Positions 39,042 to 51,485 of a stretch of DNA of 64,000 nt are shown in pieces; position 1 is the stretch's first letter; each line of letters begins with the position of its first letter. This DNA is from Neisseria animaloris (GTDB lineage Bacteria; Pseudomonadota; Gammaproteobacteria; Burkholderiales; Neisseriaceae): NCBI RefSeq assembly GCF_900637855.1, contig NZ_LR134440.1, forward strand, positions 1,612,001 to 1,676,000, read 5' to 3'. Made by a program: the position numbers and the translations under genes. Under the pieces are notes generated by a model. It saw only the letters and a list, made by a program, of their open reading frames with translations, ran no database searches and was not told the DNA's origin.

Positions 39042-40343
39042 TTACTTTGGTGCTTCCTGTAAAGGCAGCCACACGCTTACGTTCAGGCCGCTGGGGAATT
39101 GTTTGGCATCGCTTAAAGTAATCCTACCTCCGTAGCGTTTAGCAATGGTTTGTGCAATGGATAAACCCAGACCGCTGCCTTCCGTATCGTTGCCGAGGAT
39201 ACGGTAAAAGGGATCGAATACACGGGTGCGTTCATCGGGCGGAATACCATTACCGCTGTCTTCGATTTCCAAAACGCATCCGCTGTTGTTCCGTCTGGCG
39301 TGTAAATCGATTTGCCCGCCTTCGGGTGTATAACAGATGGCATTTTCAGTCAGCGTTTTCATCAAGGTGTAGATTTCTGTTTCGTTGGCGAATACATGAA
39401 CATTTTCATTGCCGACATCTGTGCCGATATCGATATTTTTAGCATCGGCCAGCGGGTATACATCTTGTATCAGCTGTTGATACAGGCGACTGATATTGAT
39501 GTTTTCCCGCGGCCGTTCTTCTTCGGTTTGCATGCGGGCCATGGATAATAACTGCTCAAGCAGACGGCGGTTGCGGCGGATGCCTTCGCGCAAATCTTCT
39601 ACTAAAAAAGCAGTGCCTTCCGGCAGATTGCGTGTAGAAAGCCTTTCGGCCTGTAATGATAAAGCAGTCATCGGGGAGCGCAGTTCATGGGCGGCATCGG
39701 CAATGAAACGTTGTTGCTGGCGCACGCCTTCTCCAACCCGTTCCAGAAGGCGGTTAACGGCTTCTGCGAAGCCGTAAATTTCGCGGGGAATTTGCTCGGT
39801 GGGTAAGGGAGATAAATCGTTTTCGTTGCGGTTCTCAGTTTGTGCGGAAAGTTGTCTGACAGGGCGCAGTGTCAAGTAGATAATCAGTGCGGTCAGCAAT
39901 AGTGCTATCGGGGCGAGTATCAACAGAGGCATAACGGCATACCATGCACTATCGGCCGCTACGTCATCGCGAAATTCGGTTTCTTGAATGAATGCAACCC
40001 GTTGGCCGTCGGGGTAGGTGTGGACATAAGCCCGGTATGGGTCGTTTTTCTTTTTATCGGTAATGTCGTAGAAGCCTTCGTCTACATCGTTTGGTAAATT
40101 GAAGCGGTGTTTTTCGTTGAGCGGTTGTATGTAAATGCGAATATCGCTGTCGATATCGGCATAGCCTGCGTCGGCCGGTTGCTGTATCAGGATGGCAGTT
40201 TGACGCAACAAGTCGTCTTGCAACTCACGCGCCTCGCTGAACATGGTAAAAAACGAGGCGATACCTGCAATCACTGCCGTTAGCAAGATAATCAGGGTAA
40301 GAAAGATAGACAGCCGTAGCTGTATGGAGGGGCGGCGGGGCAT
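39042..40343 (-). CDS. Two-component sensor histidine kinase (QseC/PmrB type)
   Basis: This 433-residue inner-membrane kinase has two membrane helices (LSIFLTLIILLTAVIAGIA and AVMPLLILAPIALLLTALII) flanking a periplasmic sensor, then HAMP-like and HisKA regions. The phospho-acceptor block is FIADAAHELRSPMTALS, near residue 220. ATPase boxes are ENAICYTPEGG, DSGNGIPP and GSGLGLSIA. It follows its regulator gene in one leftward operon. The ligand cannot be told from sequence. Confidence 0.9.
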   Translation of the reverse strand: MPRRPSIQLRLSIFLTLIILLTAVIAGIASFFTMFSEARELQDDLLRQTAILIQQPADAGYADIDSDIRIYIQPLNEKHRFNLPNDVDEGFYDITDKKKNDPYRAYVHTYPDGQRVAFIQETEFRDDVAADSAWYAVMPLLILAPIALLLTALIIYLTLRPVRQLSAQTENRNENDLSPLPTEQIPREIYGFAEAVNRLLERVGEGVRQQQRFIADAAHELRSPMTALSLQAERLSTRNLPEGTAFLVEDLREGIRRNRRLLEQLLSMARMQTEEERPRENINISRLYQQLIQDVYPLADAKNIDIGTDVGNENVHVFANETEIYTLMKTLTENAICYTPEGGQIDLHARRNNSGCVLEIEDSGNGIPPDERTRVFDPFYRILGNDTEGSGLGLSIAQTIAKRYGGRITLSDAKQFPSGLNVSVWLPLQEAPK

Positions 40344-40396
40344 GTTTGTATAGGGTCCTGTTAATTTTTTTTCAGACGGCCTGTATATTCTAAAGA

Positions 40397-41068
40397 CTAA
40401 TCCGCTTTCTTGGGAACCAGCCAGCCTACGCCGCGTACATTTTTAATGCTGTCGTGCCCGAGTTTTTTGCGCAAAGCATGGATTAGGTAATCAACGGCAT
40501 TACTTTCGGGCTCTTCTCCCCAGCCGTATACTTTATCTTCCAAGTCCGCACGCGAAAAAATCGTGCCGGGTCGCTGCATCAGGGCATGTAAAATGGCGAA
40601 TTCACGATTGGAAAGGAAAATGGTTTCCCCTGTATCAAGACGTTTAACGTGATAAGTAGAAGGATCAAGCTGCAATGCACCGTTATCCAATTCATTGACT
40701 GCACTGCCGCCATGACGACGCAGTACGGCACGGATGCGGGCCAGCACTTCGGACATGTCGAACGGCTTGATAATATAGTCGTCGGCACCTTTATCTAAAC
40801 CTTGTAAACGGCTTTCAAGATCATCTCTTGCTGTTAGAATCAATACAGGCACATCCAACCCGCGAGAACGCAGGCTTGCAAGCACCTGTAAACCGTCTTT
40901 TTGCGGCAATCCTAAATCCAATAACACCACATCGTAAGGTTGTGAGGCTAGCGAATCGAGTGCAGCTTTGCCGTCGCGCACCCAATCCACCGTGTAACGG
41001 GCATCTTTCAAACTGCCTTCAACGGCCTGGCCGATCATTTTGTCGTCTTCTACCAATAACACTCGCAT
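40397..41068 (-). CDS. OmpR-family response regulator
   Basis: This 223-residue regulator has a receiver domain (VEDDKM, phospho-Asp51 in VVLLDLGLPQKDG, Lys in IIKPFD) and a C-terminal OmpR winged helix (NAVDYLIHALRKKLG). I chose the ATG at 41068, preceded by GGGGTGAGG; a longer frame would add 17 residues. It is upstream of the histidine kinase in the same operon. Confidence 0.92.
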   Translation of the reverse strand: MRVLLVEDDKMIGQAVEGSLKDARYTVDWVRDGKAALDSLASQPYDVVLLDLGLPQKDGLQVLASLRSRGLDVPVLILTARDDLESRLQGLDKGADDYIIKPFDMSEVLARIRAVLRRHGGSAVNELDNGALQLDPSTYHVKRLDTGETIFLSNREFAILHALMQRPGTIFSRADLEDKVYGWGEEPESNAVDYLIHALRKKLGHDSIKNVRGVGWLVPKKAD

Positions 41069-41207
41069 CCTCACCCCTTTCTTAATTAACCCTATGGTTA
41101 CGCTGCTACTATAGAACACACCACCAAAAGAAACAAATCAGTAAAAAAAGCTTATCTGCTTTTTATGGTGTTCATGGTCTCGGTTTAGGTTAAGCAGATA
41201 ATAATCT

Positions 41208-41238
41208 CGAGGCCGTCTGAAAGCATTTCAGACGGCCT
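41208..41238. terminator. Inverted uptake-sequence terminator
   Basis: GAGGCCGTCTGAA and its inverse repeat between the regulator and PepSY genes. Confidence 0.75.
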
Positions 41239-41257
41239 CTTATTATATTGTTACGGT

Positions 41258-41779
41258 TTAATCATAATCTACATATGAATTGATCACGCTGCCGTTTTCC
41301 GCATCAACAATCACTTTATAAGGCACGCGGTCTGCGGATAAAACTTCTACTTCATACAAGGCACGGCCTGCTTTGTAATCCAAATCGGCTTCCAAAACCT
41401 GTCCGCCCACTTTGCCGTGGGCTATTTGGATGGCACGTTCCAATGAAACAGCCGGCGAGCCTGCAAGTTTCATTTTATGCTTGGTTTTGCTGCCCAGCAC
41501 TTTACCGTTTACGGCATCTACGAAGACCGAATGTTCTTGTTGTCCATCGCGGACTTCAACTTCATAGGCAGGATTGCCATAAGGGTTTTTCAAATGAACT
41601 TCGGTAGCTTTGCCTTTAACCTGCTTTTGTGCGATGTTTAAAGCCTGAACCGGAGAAACTTTAACTTGCTCCAAAGCCTCAATGCGCGACAAACTGTTTT
41701 TTTGGGCAGCGGCTTGTCCTGAAAGAACCAACAGCGCGGCAGACATCACAGTAGCCAAAATTTTATTTTTTATTTTCAT
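41258..41779 (-). CDS. Secreted PepSY-domain protein
   Basis: This 173-residue protein has a signal peptide ending AAA then QKN, and two PepSY repeats. Each has the pattern AxxIAxxxVxG...V...NPAYEVEV/ALYEVEV...VFVDAVNGKV/VIVDAENGSV. PepSY domains are found with peptidases and sensors in the periplasm. It lies upstream of the two-component operon on the same strand and may be co-regulated. The exact role is unknown. Confidence 0.85.
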   Translation of the reverse strand: MKIKNKILATVMSAALLVLSGQAAAQKNSLSRIEALEQVKVSPVQALNIAQKQVKGKATEVHLKNPYGNPAYEVEVRDGQQEHSVFVDAVNGKVLGSKTKHKMKLAGSPAVSLERAIQIAHGKVGGQVLEADLDYKAGRALYEVEVLSADRVPYKVIVDAENGSVINSYVDYD

Positions 41780-42067
41780 GGGGATTGATTCCTATATATT
41801 TCCGAAATTGTAAGGTTGAAATATTTCCGACACATACATAATAAGAGGCTTGAATTATAGAAAAATTAGGTGAAATTTAATTTGTGTAAAGAAAAAAAGA
41901 TTGAAGAGAATGATTATTTTTCATTATATGATGAGATTTTTATATTAATTGAAAATTTTACACATAAACCTCAAGATGATAGGATTCAGCAATCTCCAAT
42001 CGTAAGAATGGCTGCCAGTAGGCTTAAACGGCTTTCAATGCACCCCAAACCCAAGAAAGGAAGAACA

Positions 42068-44062
42068 TTGTCTGAACACAAACCTCATTCCGCCGCAGGC
42101 GGTCAAATCAACCCGGCGGTTTTCTATTCTTCATCCGCTATCATCATTTCCATCATCCTGTTTGCCGTTATTGCCCCGCAAGCTGCCGACCGGGTATTTA
42201 AAGCCGTCCAGGCGGTTATTGTGGCCAACGGCAGTTGGTATTATGTATTAACCGTAGCCATTATTCTGTTGGCCACCCTTTATTTGGGCATCTCCCGTTA
42301 CGGCAATATCCGGCTCGGTCCGGATCATGCCAAACCCGATTACAACAATATTTCTTGGTTTGCTATGCTGTTTTCTGCCGGCATGGGCATCGGCTTGATG
42401 TTTTTCGGTGTGGCAGAGCCGGTTATGCATTTCTTGTCCCCTCCTATGGGAGGTGGCAGTACAGTAAACTCCGTACGTGAAGCCATGAGGCTGACTTTCT
42501 TTCATTGGGGGCTGCATGCTTGGGCGATCTATGCAATTGTAGCGTTGATTCTGGCGTTCTTCAGCTATCGCCACAATCTGCCGCTAACATTACGTTCGGC
42601 ACTTTACCCGTTGATCGGCGATAAGATTAATGGCCCAATCGGTCATGCGGTCGACGTGTTTGCTGTCGTCGGCACACTTTTCGGCGTGGCTACTTCTTTA
42701 GGTTACGGCGTATTGCAGGTTAATGCCGGTCTAAATCATGTGTTTCCTTCTATTCCCGTATCAACTACCACGCAGATTATCCTGATTGCGGCCATTACCG
42801 CGCTGGCCACACTATCCGTGGCATCGGGTTTGGATAAAGGCGTGAAAATGCTTTCCGAACTCAATCTCAGTTTGGCAGTAATATTATTACTGTTTGTGTT
42901 GTTTGCCGGCTCAACTGTATTTCTATTGCAGGCATTGGTACAAAATATTGGCCATTACACTTCCAATATTGTTGATATGACCTTCAATCTTTTTGCTTAT
43001 CAAAAAACCGATTGGATTGGCGGTTGGACTATTCTTTATTGGGGGTGGTGGCTAAGCTGGGCTCCGTTTGTCGGATTGTTCATTGCACGGGTATCGCGTG
43101 GCCGCACAATCCGCCAGTTTGTAATCGGCGTGCTAATGGTGCCTACCGGTTTTACCTTTATGTGGATGACGTTCTTTGGCAATTCCGCTATCGATATGAT
43201 TTTGAACCAAGGTATAACTTCGCTGGGCAGCGTTGTTTCACAAGATGTGTCGCTGGCATTATTTGCTTTCTTGGAGCAACTGCCGTTTTCTACGCTGTTC
43301 ATCTATGTTGCCCTGTTTATGGTCGTCGTCTTTTTTGTTACTTCCGCCGATTCAGGAGCATTGGTTATGGACATGCTGTGTGCCCACGGCGAAACCAGTA
43401 AAGGGGTTGTTTACCGAATTTATTGGTCGGTTGGAGCAGGTGTGGTTGCCATAGTTTTACTATTGGCAGGTGGTTTGGGCGCATTGCAGACTATGGCAAT
43501 TGCCAGCGCTTTGCCTTTCGTTACCGTATTGATGATAGCAATGTACGGTTTGTTTAAAGCCTTGGATATTGATATGCAGAAACAACTGGTGCAACAACTC
43601 GCCGCACCTACGGCAGCGCCGATGCTTCGTGCCAAAGGTGCGTGGCGTGAGCGTTTGCAAGTCATTATGGATTTTCCCGACCAGAAAACCGTTTACCGTT
43701 TTGTCGATACTTTAGTGGCAGAGGCCTGCAACGAAGTGGCGGAAGAACTCCGCAATCTGGGCATTGAAGCCAACGTCGTTCATCCGGAAACCGGCCAGAT
43801 TATGCTGACTACCAATCATGAAAATGAAATCGACTTTACTTACCAGGTGGTTGCTTCCGAACATATCCAACCGGCTTTTGTTCAGTCGGACAATAGCAAC
43901 GCACAGGAAATCACAGAAGGCCAAAAATACTATCGTGCCGAAGTGCATTTGGGAGAAGGGGGCCAAGATTATGACATTATGGGCTGGAGCAAAGAAGGCG
44001 TGATAAACGATATTATCGACCAATACCATAAACACATGCATTTCCTGCACAGTTTGCGTTGA
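42068..44062 (+). CDS. betT: BCCT-family betaine/choline transporter
   Basis: This transporter of about 664 residues has twelve predicted helices and the BCCT signature WYYVLTVAIILLATLYLGIS. YWGWWLSWAPFVGLFIARVS, which carries the conserved tryptophans, is also typical. It imports osmoprotectants such as choline or betaine. The C-terminal soluble tail is long, as in BetT. The start is uncertain: I chose TTG at 42068 because AAGGAAG precedes it; ATG 42038 or an earlier start at 41870 would add a hydrophilic extension that lacks family character. Confidence 0.85.
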   Translation: MSEHKPHSAAGGQINPAVFYSSSAIIISIILFAVIAPQAADRVFKAVQAVIVANGSWYYVLTVAIILLATLYLGISRYGNIRLGPDHAKPDYNNISWFAMLFSAGMGIGLMFFGVAEPVMHFLSPPMGGGSTVNSVREAMRLTFFHWGLHAWAIYAIVALILAFFSYRHNLPLTLRSALYPLIGDKINGPIGHAVDVFAVVGTLFGVATSLGYGVLQVNAGLNHVFPSIPVSTTTQIILIAAITALATLSVASGLDKGVKMLSELNLSLAVILLLFVLFAGSTVFLLQALVQNIGHYTSNIVDMTFNLFAYQKTDWIGGWTILYWGWWLSWAPFVGLFIARVSRGRTIRQFVIGVLMVPTGFTFMWMTFFGNSAIDMILNQGITSLGSVVSQDVSLALFAFLEQLPFSTLFIYVALFMVVVFFVTSADSGALVMDMLCAHGETSKGVVYRIYWSVGAGVVAIVLLLAGGLGALQTMAIASALPFVTVLMIAMYGLFKALDIDMQKQLVQQLAAPTAAPMLRAKGAWRERLQVIMDFPDQKTVYRFVDTLVAEACNEVAEELRNLGIEANVVHPETGQIMLTTNHENEIDFTYQVVASEHIQPAFVQSDNSNAQEITEGQKYYRAEVHLGEGGQDYDIMGWSKEGVINDIIDQYHKHMHFLHSLR

Positions 44063-44212
44063 GAAAAGGTTTTGGATTGAAAGCCGGATGATTGATTTTT
44101 CTGATAATAGCAACCGTTTATTGCTCGGAGATATTATTCATTCGGCTGCAAACAGCGGGTGGCGTTAGATATATTGGAAAAGAAAGAATGCTTGTTACGC
44201 ATATTATTCAAA

Positions 44213-44245
44213 AAGAAAAAGCCAAGCAATTCGCTTGGCTTTTTT
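44213..44245. terminator. Bidirectional terminator, tRNA-Lys 2
   Basis: AAGCCAAGC pairs with GCTTGGCTT, with T runs on both sides. Confidence 0.7.
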
Positions 44246-44249
44246 AATT

Positions 44250-44325
44250 TGGTGGGCCGTGAAGGATTCGAACCTTCGACCAACGGATTAAAAGTCCGCT
44301 GCTCTACCGGCTGAGCTAACGACCC
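44250..44325 (-). tRNA. tRNA-Lys (TTT), second copy
   Basis: Same tRNA as at 38879 except G at position 69, giving a U-G pair in the acceptor stem. Encoded CCA at 44250-44252. No element is attached. Confidence 0.95.
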
Positions 44326-44484
44326 GTTAAGCTGCGTATCTTAATTGCCATAAAGAGTAATGTCAAGCCTTTTTTGGATTTTGATTTTGCATCAAAACTC
44401 TTTGCAGTCTGAACCCATCTTAAATTATGTTATGATTAAAAAACTTGCCCGGTATCAACCCAAATATTAAATATGGAGAAAAAT

Positions 44485-44904
44485 ATGAAAAAATTCCTTA
44501 CGGTTATCCTATCTGTTGCTGCTTTGGCCGCATGTTCGCAAGAAGTTAAGCAGGAAACAAAAGATGTTACGCAGGCCGTGGCTTCCGATGTGAAAGAAGT
44601 CAAAGAAAATGCTTCTTCTGCCGTAAGCGACGCAGTAGCCGCAGCTAAAGAGGCCGGTGTAAAAGCGGAAGATTCTGCAAAAGCTGCTGCCGAAAAAGCC
44701 AAAGAAGCCACTAAAGACGCTGTTAAAGATGCGAAGGAAATAGGCGCAAAAGCCGGAGAATCGGTAAAAGAGGCCGCGTCTAAAGTAGCCGAAGCCACTA
44801 AAGATGCGGCCGATAAAGCCGTCAATACCGCCAAAGAAGCAGCCAATGATGCCGCCGCCGCTGCCCGGGAGGCCGCCGATAAGGCTAAAGAAGCGGGCAA
44901 ATAA
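44485..44904 (+). CDS. Ala/Lys-rich LEA-like lipoprotein
   Basis: This 139-residue lipoprotein has lipobox AALAAC and a mature part built of 11-residue-like Ala/Lys/Glu repeats (AAAEKAKEATKDAVKDAKEI), resembling late-embryogenesis-abundant proteins. I chose the ATG at 44485 because GGAG precedes it. Such proteins are usually stress-related and partly unfolded; a specific role here is unknown. Confidence 0.8.
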   Translation: MKKFLTVILSVAALAACSQEVKQETKDVTQAVASDVKEVKENASSAVSDAVAAAKEAGVKAEDSAKAAAEKAKEATKDAVKDAKEIGAKAGESVKEAASKVAEATKDAADKAVNTAKEAANDAAAAAREAADKAKEAGK

Positions 44905-44927
44905 CTTAGTGCCGTTTCAATCAAACC

Positions 44928-44961
44928 GAGGCCGTCTGAAAAGAGCTTTTCAGACGGCCTC
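44928..44961. terminator. Inverted uptake-sequence terminator
   Basis: GAGGCCGTCTGAAAAG and its inverse repeat between converging genes. Confidence 0.75.
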
Positions 44962-44977
44962 ATGTTTTTACCGTTAT

Positions 44978-45535
44978 TTATTCGGTTGCGTGTACCAGAA
45001 GCTTGAACCGGCTTAATCCGGATTTCCCTTCACGAAAAACGTTCAGCCATTCCGGTATATCAGGCAAAGCACCTGCTTCAAGATAAATAACCGCCTCTGT
45101 TTTCAGACGGCCTTTTAACAATTCGAACAATTCCGGCCAACGATTCCATGCAAACGGGGGATCTAAAAAAACCACGTCAAAACAGAGGGGATTATTTTTC
45201 AGATAAGACAGGCCGTCTGAAAACACGACTTCGGTTTGCCGGAAACCCAACAGCCGATTGTTTTGTTTCAGCGTTTCAAATGTTCTACGGTTGTTTTCCA
45301 CCAATACGACCCGGCGGGCATTTCTTGAGGCCGCTTCCAAGCCCAATGCACCGCTGCCGCTGAATAAATCCAATACTGTTTTTCCGGTTAAATCCTGCCC
45401 AAACCAGTTAAACACACGTTCGCGCACGCTGTCGGGAGTAGGGCGCAGGCCGTCGGCATCGTTGAAATGCAGTTTCCTACCACGGTGGCTGCCCCCGATG
45501 ATGCGGACTTGATTTTGATGTTTGGAATGTTTCAT
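44978..45535 (-). CDS. rsmD: 16S rRNA (guanine-966 N2) methyltransferase RsmD
   Basis: This 185-residue enzyme methylates G966 of 16S rRNA. RIIGGSHRGRKL at the start, the SAM motif VLDLFSGSGALGLEA and the catalytic DPPF in VVFLDPPFAWN match RsmD. Length is normal. It is upstream of a converging lipoprotein gene. Confidence 0.93.
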   Translation of the reverse strand: MKHSKHQNQVRIIGGSHRGRKLHFNDADGLRPTPDSVRERVFNWFGQDLTGKTVLDLFSGSGALGLEAASRNARRVVLVENNRRTFETLKQNNRLLGFRQTEVVFSDGLSYLKNNPLCFDVVFLDPPFAWNRWPELFELLKGRLKTEAVIYLEAGALPDIPEWLNVFREGKSGLSRFKLLVHATE

Positions 45536-45579
45536 GAGTACGGAAATCGGATAATGGTTTGGGCTGTATTGTAAAGCAA

Positions 45580-45611
45580 AGGCCGTCTGAAAACATTGTT
45601 TCAGACGGCCT
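45580..45611. terminator. Inverted uptake-sequence terminator
   Basis: AGGCCGTCTGAAA and TTTCAGACGGCCT after topA. Confidence 0.75.
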
Positions 45612-45617
45612 CTATTG

Positions 45618-47945
<2,328 letters not shown>

Positions 47946-47995
47946 TGTTGGTTCCTGAAAAATTATTGATATTAATACAGCGTCAGGGAAACTGA

Positions 47996-48024
47996 TGCCG
48001 TCTGAAAATTTTATTCAGACGGCC
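47996..48024. terminator. Inverted uptake sequence (AT form on one side)
   Basis: ATGCCGTCTGAA and TTCAGACGGCCT upstream of topA. Confidence 0.65.
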
Positions 48025-48345
48025 TGTTTAATTTATTGAGCCACATAATTTTTGCTTGCATGTTATATGGCGATAAAAGCTGCTTCAGCCCTATTATATT
48101 GCCCGCCTTAACGCGGATATGCCGTCTGAATCAGGGCTTGCTGCTTCAGACGGCCTTTTTTCAGAAGCATAGCCAACTGAAAGGCCATACGGTTTTATTC
48201 ATAATGAACGAGCAGTATGTGGTTTTGTCGGCTTTAAATCTGTATACAATTGTATCTGTGGTACATACCCGATGGTATGCTTCCATATATTGGATTACAT
48301 CCGAATAGGTATGGTTGCAGAGGTTTCCTGCTATATCCGTTCGGG
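48025..48345. other. Intergenic stretch between smg and topA
   Basis: It holds a second uptake-sequence hairpin (48119-48161) and otherwise only AT-rich DNA. No gene with a start and ribosome-binding site is supported. Confidence 0.55.
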
Positions 48346-48801
48346 TTAGTGCATGATGGATTTGCCGTGCAAGGCCATCATTAATTCATCGCCGATCAAA
48401 ATAGGCGGCTCCGATTTGTGCGCCCATAATATCAACAAAGTAAGAACTTTTGCCATATCTACGGTAATTTCTTCCGGCGGCATGTGCAACAGGGCATGTA
48501 CGACGAATTCACGCTGTTCCCCGTTAATGGCTTGTGCCTTGTCAAGGAAGTATAGCAAGTCCACCACTTCCTGCGGCAGTGCTTCCAGCTCTTCGGGGCA
48601 ATATACGCGCAAAGCATCGCTGCGGTATTGCGTGGTGGAAACGCTGGGGCTGTTGGCCAATACTTCGAGAAGCATCAGGGCGTGTCCGATTTCAATGTCG
48701 TCAAAGCCGATGTCTTCCAGAATCTGACCTAGGTCGCTGGGAGGCGGGCATGCATCGAAATCATGAAAATGTTTGATTAAAAAGGCAATTACTTCAGCCA
48801 T
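48346..48801 (-). CDS. smg: Smg/DUF494 family protein
   Basis: This 151-residue acidic helical protein starts [19 protein letters not shown] and contains [20 protein letters not shown], the Smg/DUF494 pattern. Its gene commonly sits beside dprA and topA, as here. The molecular function is not established. Confidence 0.88.
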   Translation of the reverse strand: MAEVIAFLIKHFHDFDACPPPSDLGQILEDIGFDDIEIGHALMLLEVLANSPSVSTTQYRSDALRVYCPEELEALPQEVVDLLYFLDKAQAINGEQREFVVHALLHMPPEEITVDMAKVLTLLILWAHKSEPPILIGDELMMALHGKSIMH

Positions 48802-48816
48802 GATGTTTCCTTGTTT

Positions 48817-49977
48817 TTATTTGATTCGTTGGTAACGTCCGCCCGGCATTGCTGACACAATGCCTTCAAGCTCAAGCTCCAGCAGTTGTGCGTATATATC
48901 GGCGGCAGGCAGGTTTAATGATTGTGCCAAACTGTCGGGGTGGACAGGGTCATACCCCATTGCGGCCAAAAACGGCTGTTCAGACGGCCTGTCCGTTGGC
49001 TGCGGTATAGTTTGGAACGGTACTGCTTTTTCCTCTTGTTGTGTTTCTGCCTTTTGTGTCCTGTGTACAGGATATGGAGGCAGGGGGGATTTTTGCAACA
49101 GTTGCGGACATTCCTGCAAAATGTCGTCCAAGCATTCGACCAACTTCGCACCTTCTTTAATCAGCTTATGGCAGCCTTTGCTGTGCGGGTTGTCGATCGA
49201 GCCGGGAACGGCCATCACTTCGCGGCCCATTTCGGCAGCCAATTTGGCAGTAATCAACGAACCTGATTCAGGTGCGGCTTCTACCACTAAAGTAGCTTGC
49301 GAGAGAGCAGCGATAATGCGGTTGCGGCGTGGGAAGTTGCCTGCCAGCGGGCGGGTATCTAAAGGAAACTCGCTCACAATCAAGCCGGTTTCGGCGATTC
49401 GATAGGCCAGCTCTTTATTCGATGGCGGATAAATGCGGTCTATTCCGGTTCCCCATACGGCAACGGTGCCGCATTTGCTCTGTAGCGCACCCTGATGGGC
49501 GGCAGAGTCAATGCCGGCAGCCATTCCCGAAACCACTACAATACCGTTTTCCCCCATAGCGTGTGCGAAATCTTTTGCGATACGCATGGCTTGAGGAGTG
49601 GCATGGCGGCTGCCTACTATGGCGACTGAAGGTTGATGCAGCAATTCGGTGCGCCCGCGTAAAAACAATAATGGCGGCGGCGTAATGCCTTCAGTCAACA
49701 TAATAGGAAAATCGCTGTCGCATAGTAGCATGAGGCGGCAGTTTTGCTGCTGCTCCCATGCAAGAGCTGCTTCCATGGCGGTTTCAGCCTGATGGTTTTT
49801 TCCTTCCCACGCAGCCAAAGCCTGTTTGTGGCGAACCAGCTTGGCTACAGTTCCGGCAGGTGCTGCTAGTGCGGCTTGTGCACTGCCGAAGTGTTGAATT
49901 AGTGCCAAAAAGCTTTCAGCACCGATGTATGGCGTAAGCGCAAGCCGTATCCAAGCGGATCGTTCTGAATCATTCAT
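48817..49977 (-). CDS. dprA: DNA processing protein DprA
   Basis: This 386-residue natural-transformation protein loads RecA on incoming single strands. The Rossmann core (VAIVGSRHATPQAMRIAKDF, then VVSGMAAGIDSAAHQGAL and FPLDTRPLAGNFPRRNRIIA) and a C-terminal winged-helix segment (PVHPDSLAQSLNLPAADIYA) are intact. It fits a transformable Neisseriaceae host. It overlaps no other gene and is followed by smg. Confidence 0.95.
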   Translation of the reverse strand: MNDSERSAWIRLALTPYIGAESFLALIQHFGSAQAALAAPAGTVAKLVRHKQALAAWEGKNHQAETAMEAALAWEQQQNCRLMLLCDSDFPIMLTEGITPPPLLFLRGRTELLHQPSVAIVGSRHATPQAMRIAKDFAHAMGENGIVVVSGMAAGIDSAAHQGALQSKCGTVAVWGTGIDRIYPPSNKELAYRIAETGLIVSEFPLDTRPLAGNFPRRNRIIAALSQATLVVEAAPESGSLITAKLAAEMGREVMAVPGSIDNPHSKGCHKLIKEGAKLVECLDDILQECPQLLQKSPLPPYPVHRTQKAETQQEEKAVPFQTIPQPTDRPSEQPFLAAMGYDPVHPDSLAQSLNLPAADIYAQLLELELEGIVSAMPGGRYQRIK

Positions 49978-50164
49978 GGCAAATCCCCGTAGTGTCTTAA
50001 ATGTGAAGTAAGACTATTTATTTTTAATCGGCATTTAATAATGTTCGTGATATTTTGTTTATATATAATTCTATCTATTTTGTAATTCTTTGTTAATACA
50101 TTTCAAGAAATATTTACGAAAAGAATCTTTTGTAATTAATTGTCTTATGACGTAAGCAATTAAA

Positions 50165-50195
50165 AAAGCACACCGTTAAGGTGTGCTTTTTAAAA
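50165..50195. terminator. Bidirectional hairpin terminator
   Basis: AAAAAGCACACC and GGTGTGCTTTTT after the LysM gene. Confidence 0.75.
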
Positions 50196-50204
50196 TATCC
50201 TTTT

Positions 50205-51485
50205 TTAATAAAGATTAATGTTGCTTTTTATGTTGTATTCATTATGCTCGGTGTCGTGTGAATCTTGTGGCGCATTTTTCACATGGCGGGCATCATCGGG
50301 CATATTGTCTAAGTCTTGGCCGGGCTCAGAAGCGACATCACCAACGGTAATATTGGTCAGGCTTTCTAAAATGATGGCTGACGCAAGGTGTTCGCTGGTA
50401 CGGTATACCATGGCTAAACCTGCTTCTTCCGAAGGGATAGAAACGTATTTCACCACGCTGCGGTTACCTTTTTTGCCTTCTTCCAAATCTACTTTAATCT
50501 GACGACCGCGTTTGTAGAGGCTTAATACGGTACCTTTGTCTAAACCGTCGGCTTCACCTTTGTTTAAGGTAATGGTTTGGAATTGTCCCGCTTCGCTTAC
50601 GCCATCGAAAATGGACACTACTTTCGCATCAATATGGCGGCTGGGTGCATGAGGCATCATATGGAAGCTGTTGCCTTCATCTTTCATTTTCAGCAAAAAG
50701 TCGCCTTTGCGGATTTCGGAAACCGTTTCTTCCACTACCATCGGCTGAGCTGTTTGCGTAGGTATTTTTACAAAAGGATTCAGGCGGGTATAGTATTCGT
50801 TGTCTTTCAGGTATTGGGCATCTTTTTCGCTACGGGCATCCAATGCACTGTTGGTGTAGGGCAAAGTGCTTACAATGCCGCTGAACACGACTTCTTGGCC
50901 TAAATATTTTTTGGTTTCAGGATCCAAAATGTCTTTGCGTGCACGGTAAACGAGGTAGCGGCCCGGCTCGGTAATACCGTAGGCGTATACCCGATCACCT
51001 TTGTTGTACAGCATCCGGTTGTCGGGACCGTCAATCAATTTAGGTGCATTTTGGGTTTGCTGTTGCGGAATAACCTGTGGATGTTGCATAAACATGCGGT
51101 AGAAGTTGACATTAATGGTTTGAATGCCGTACCCAGATGACACTTCGCGTACGCGAGGAGTCAGTTTGATGACCGGAATACCGCCGTTATCGGCAGCGTT
51201 GTTTTCAAATCCCAGTTGAGGCTGTCCGTTGACGTATCGTAATACCAACACTTGGCCTGGATAAATCATGTGGGGATTGCGTATCGCATTGCGATTTGCC
51301 CCCCATAAGCGGCTCCATTGCCACGGGCTGTAAAGGTATTTGCCGGATATGCCCCATAATGTATCCCCCTGTTTTACAACATAACGCGTAGGAGCGTTGG
51401 GGCGGATTTTAAGCTCGGCAGCAACGGTTTGGGCGGAAATTGCCAAACCAACGGCACAAAGCAGGGTTATAATATGTTTTTGCAT
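50205..51485 (-). CDS. Secreted LysM-domain protein
   Basis: This 426-residue protein has a signal peptide (KHIITLLCAVGLAISAQTVA) and one LysM domain (RYVVKQGDTLWGISGKYLYS) that binds peptidoglycan. A later repeat-like beta region includes GDFLLKMKDEGNSFHM. It is divergent from def, the usual arrangement in Neisseria. The role is likely envelope maintenance. Confidence 0.88.
   Translation of the reverse strand: MQKHIITLLCAVGLAISAQTVAAELKIRPNAPTRYVVKQGDTLWGISGKYLYSPWQWSRLWGANRNAIRNPHMIYPGQVLVLRYVNGQPQLGFENNAADNGGIPVIKLTPRVREVSSGYGIQTINVNFYRMFMQHPQVIPQQQTQNAPKLIDGPDNRMLYNKGDRVYAYGITEPGRYLVYRARKDILDPETKKYLGQEVVFSGIVSTLPYTNSALDARSEKDAQYLKDNEYYTRLNPFVKIPTQTAQPMVVEETVSEIRKGDFLLKMKDEGNSFHMMPHAPSRHIDAKVVSIFDGVSEAGQFQTITLNKGEADGLDKGTVLSLYKRGRQIKVDLEEGKKGNRSVVKYVSIPSEEAGLAMVYRTSEHLASAIILESLTNITVGDVASEPGQDLDNMPDDARHVKNAPQDSHDTEHNEYNIKSNINLY

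Noticed and set aside
41870..42067. N-terminal extension of the BCCT transporter
   Set aside because: Hydrophilic, AT-rich, without family pattern. A better ribosome-binding site precedes the TTG at 42068.
44250..44325. Second tRNA-Lys as the other end of the ICE
   Set aside because: Genes between the two tRNAs are ordinary chromosomal ones. The integrase faces the first tRNA and the element continues to the left window edge.
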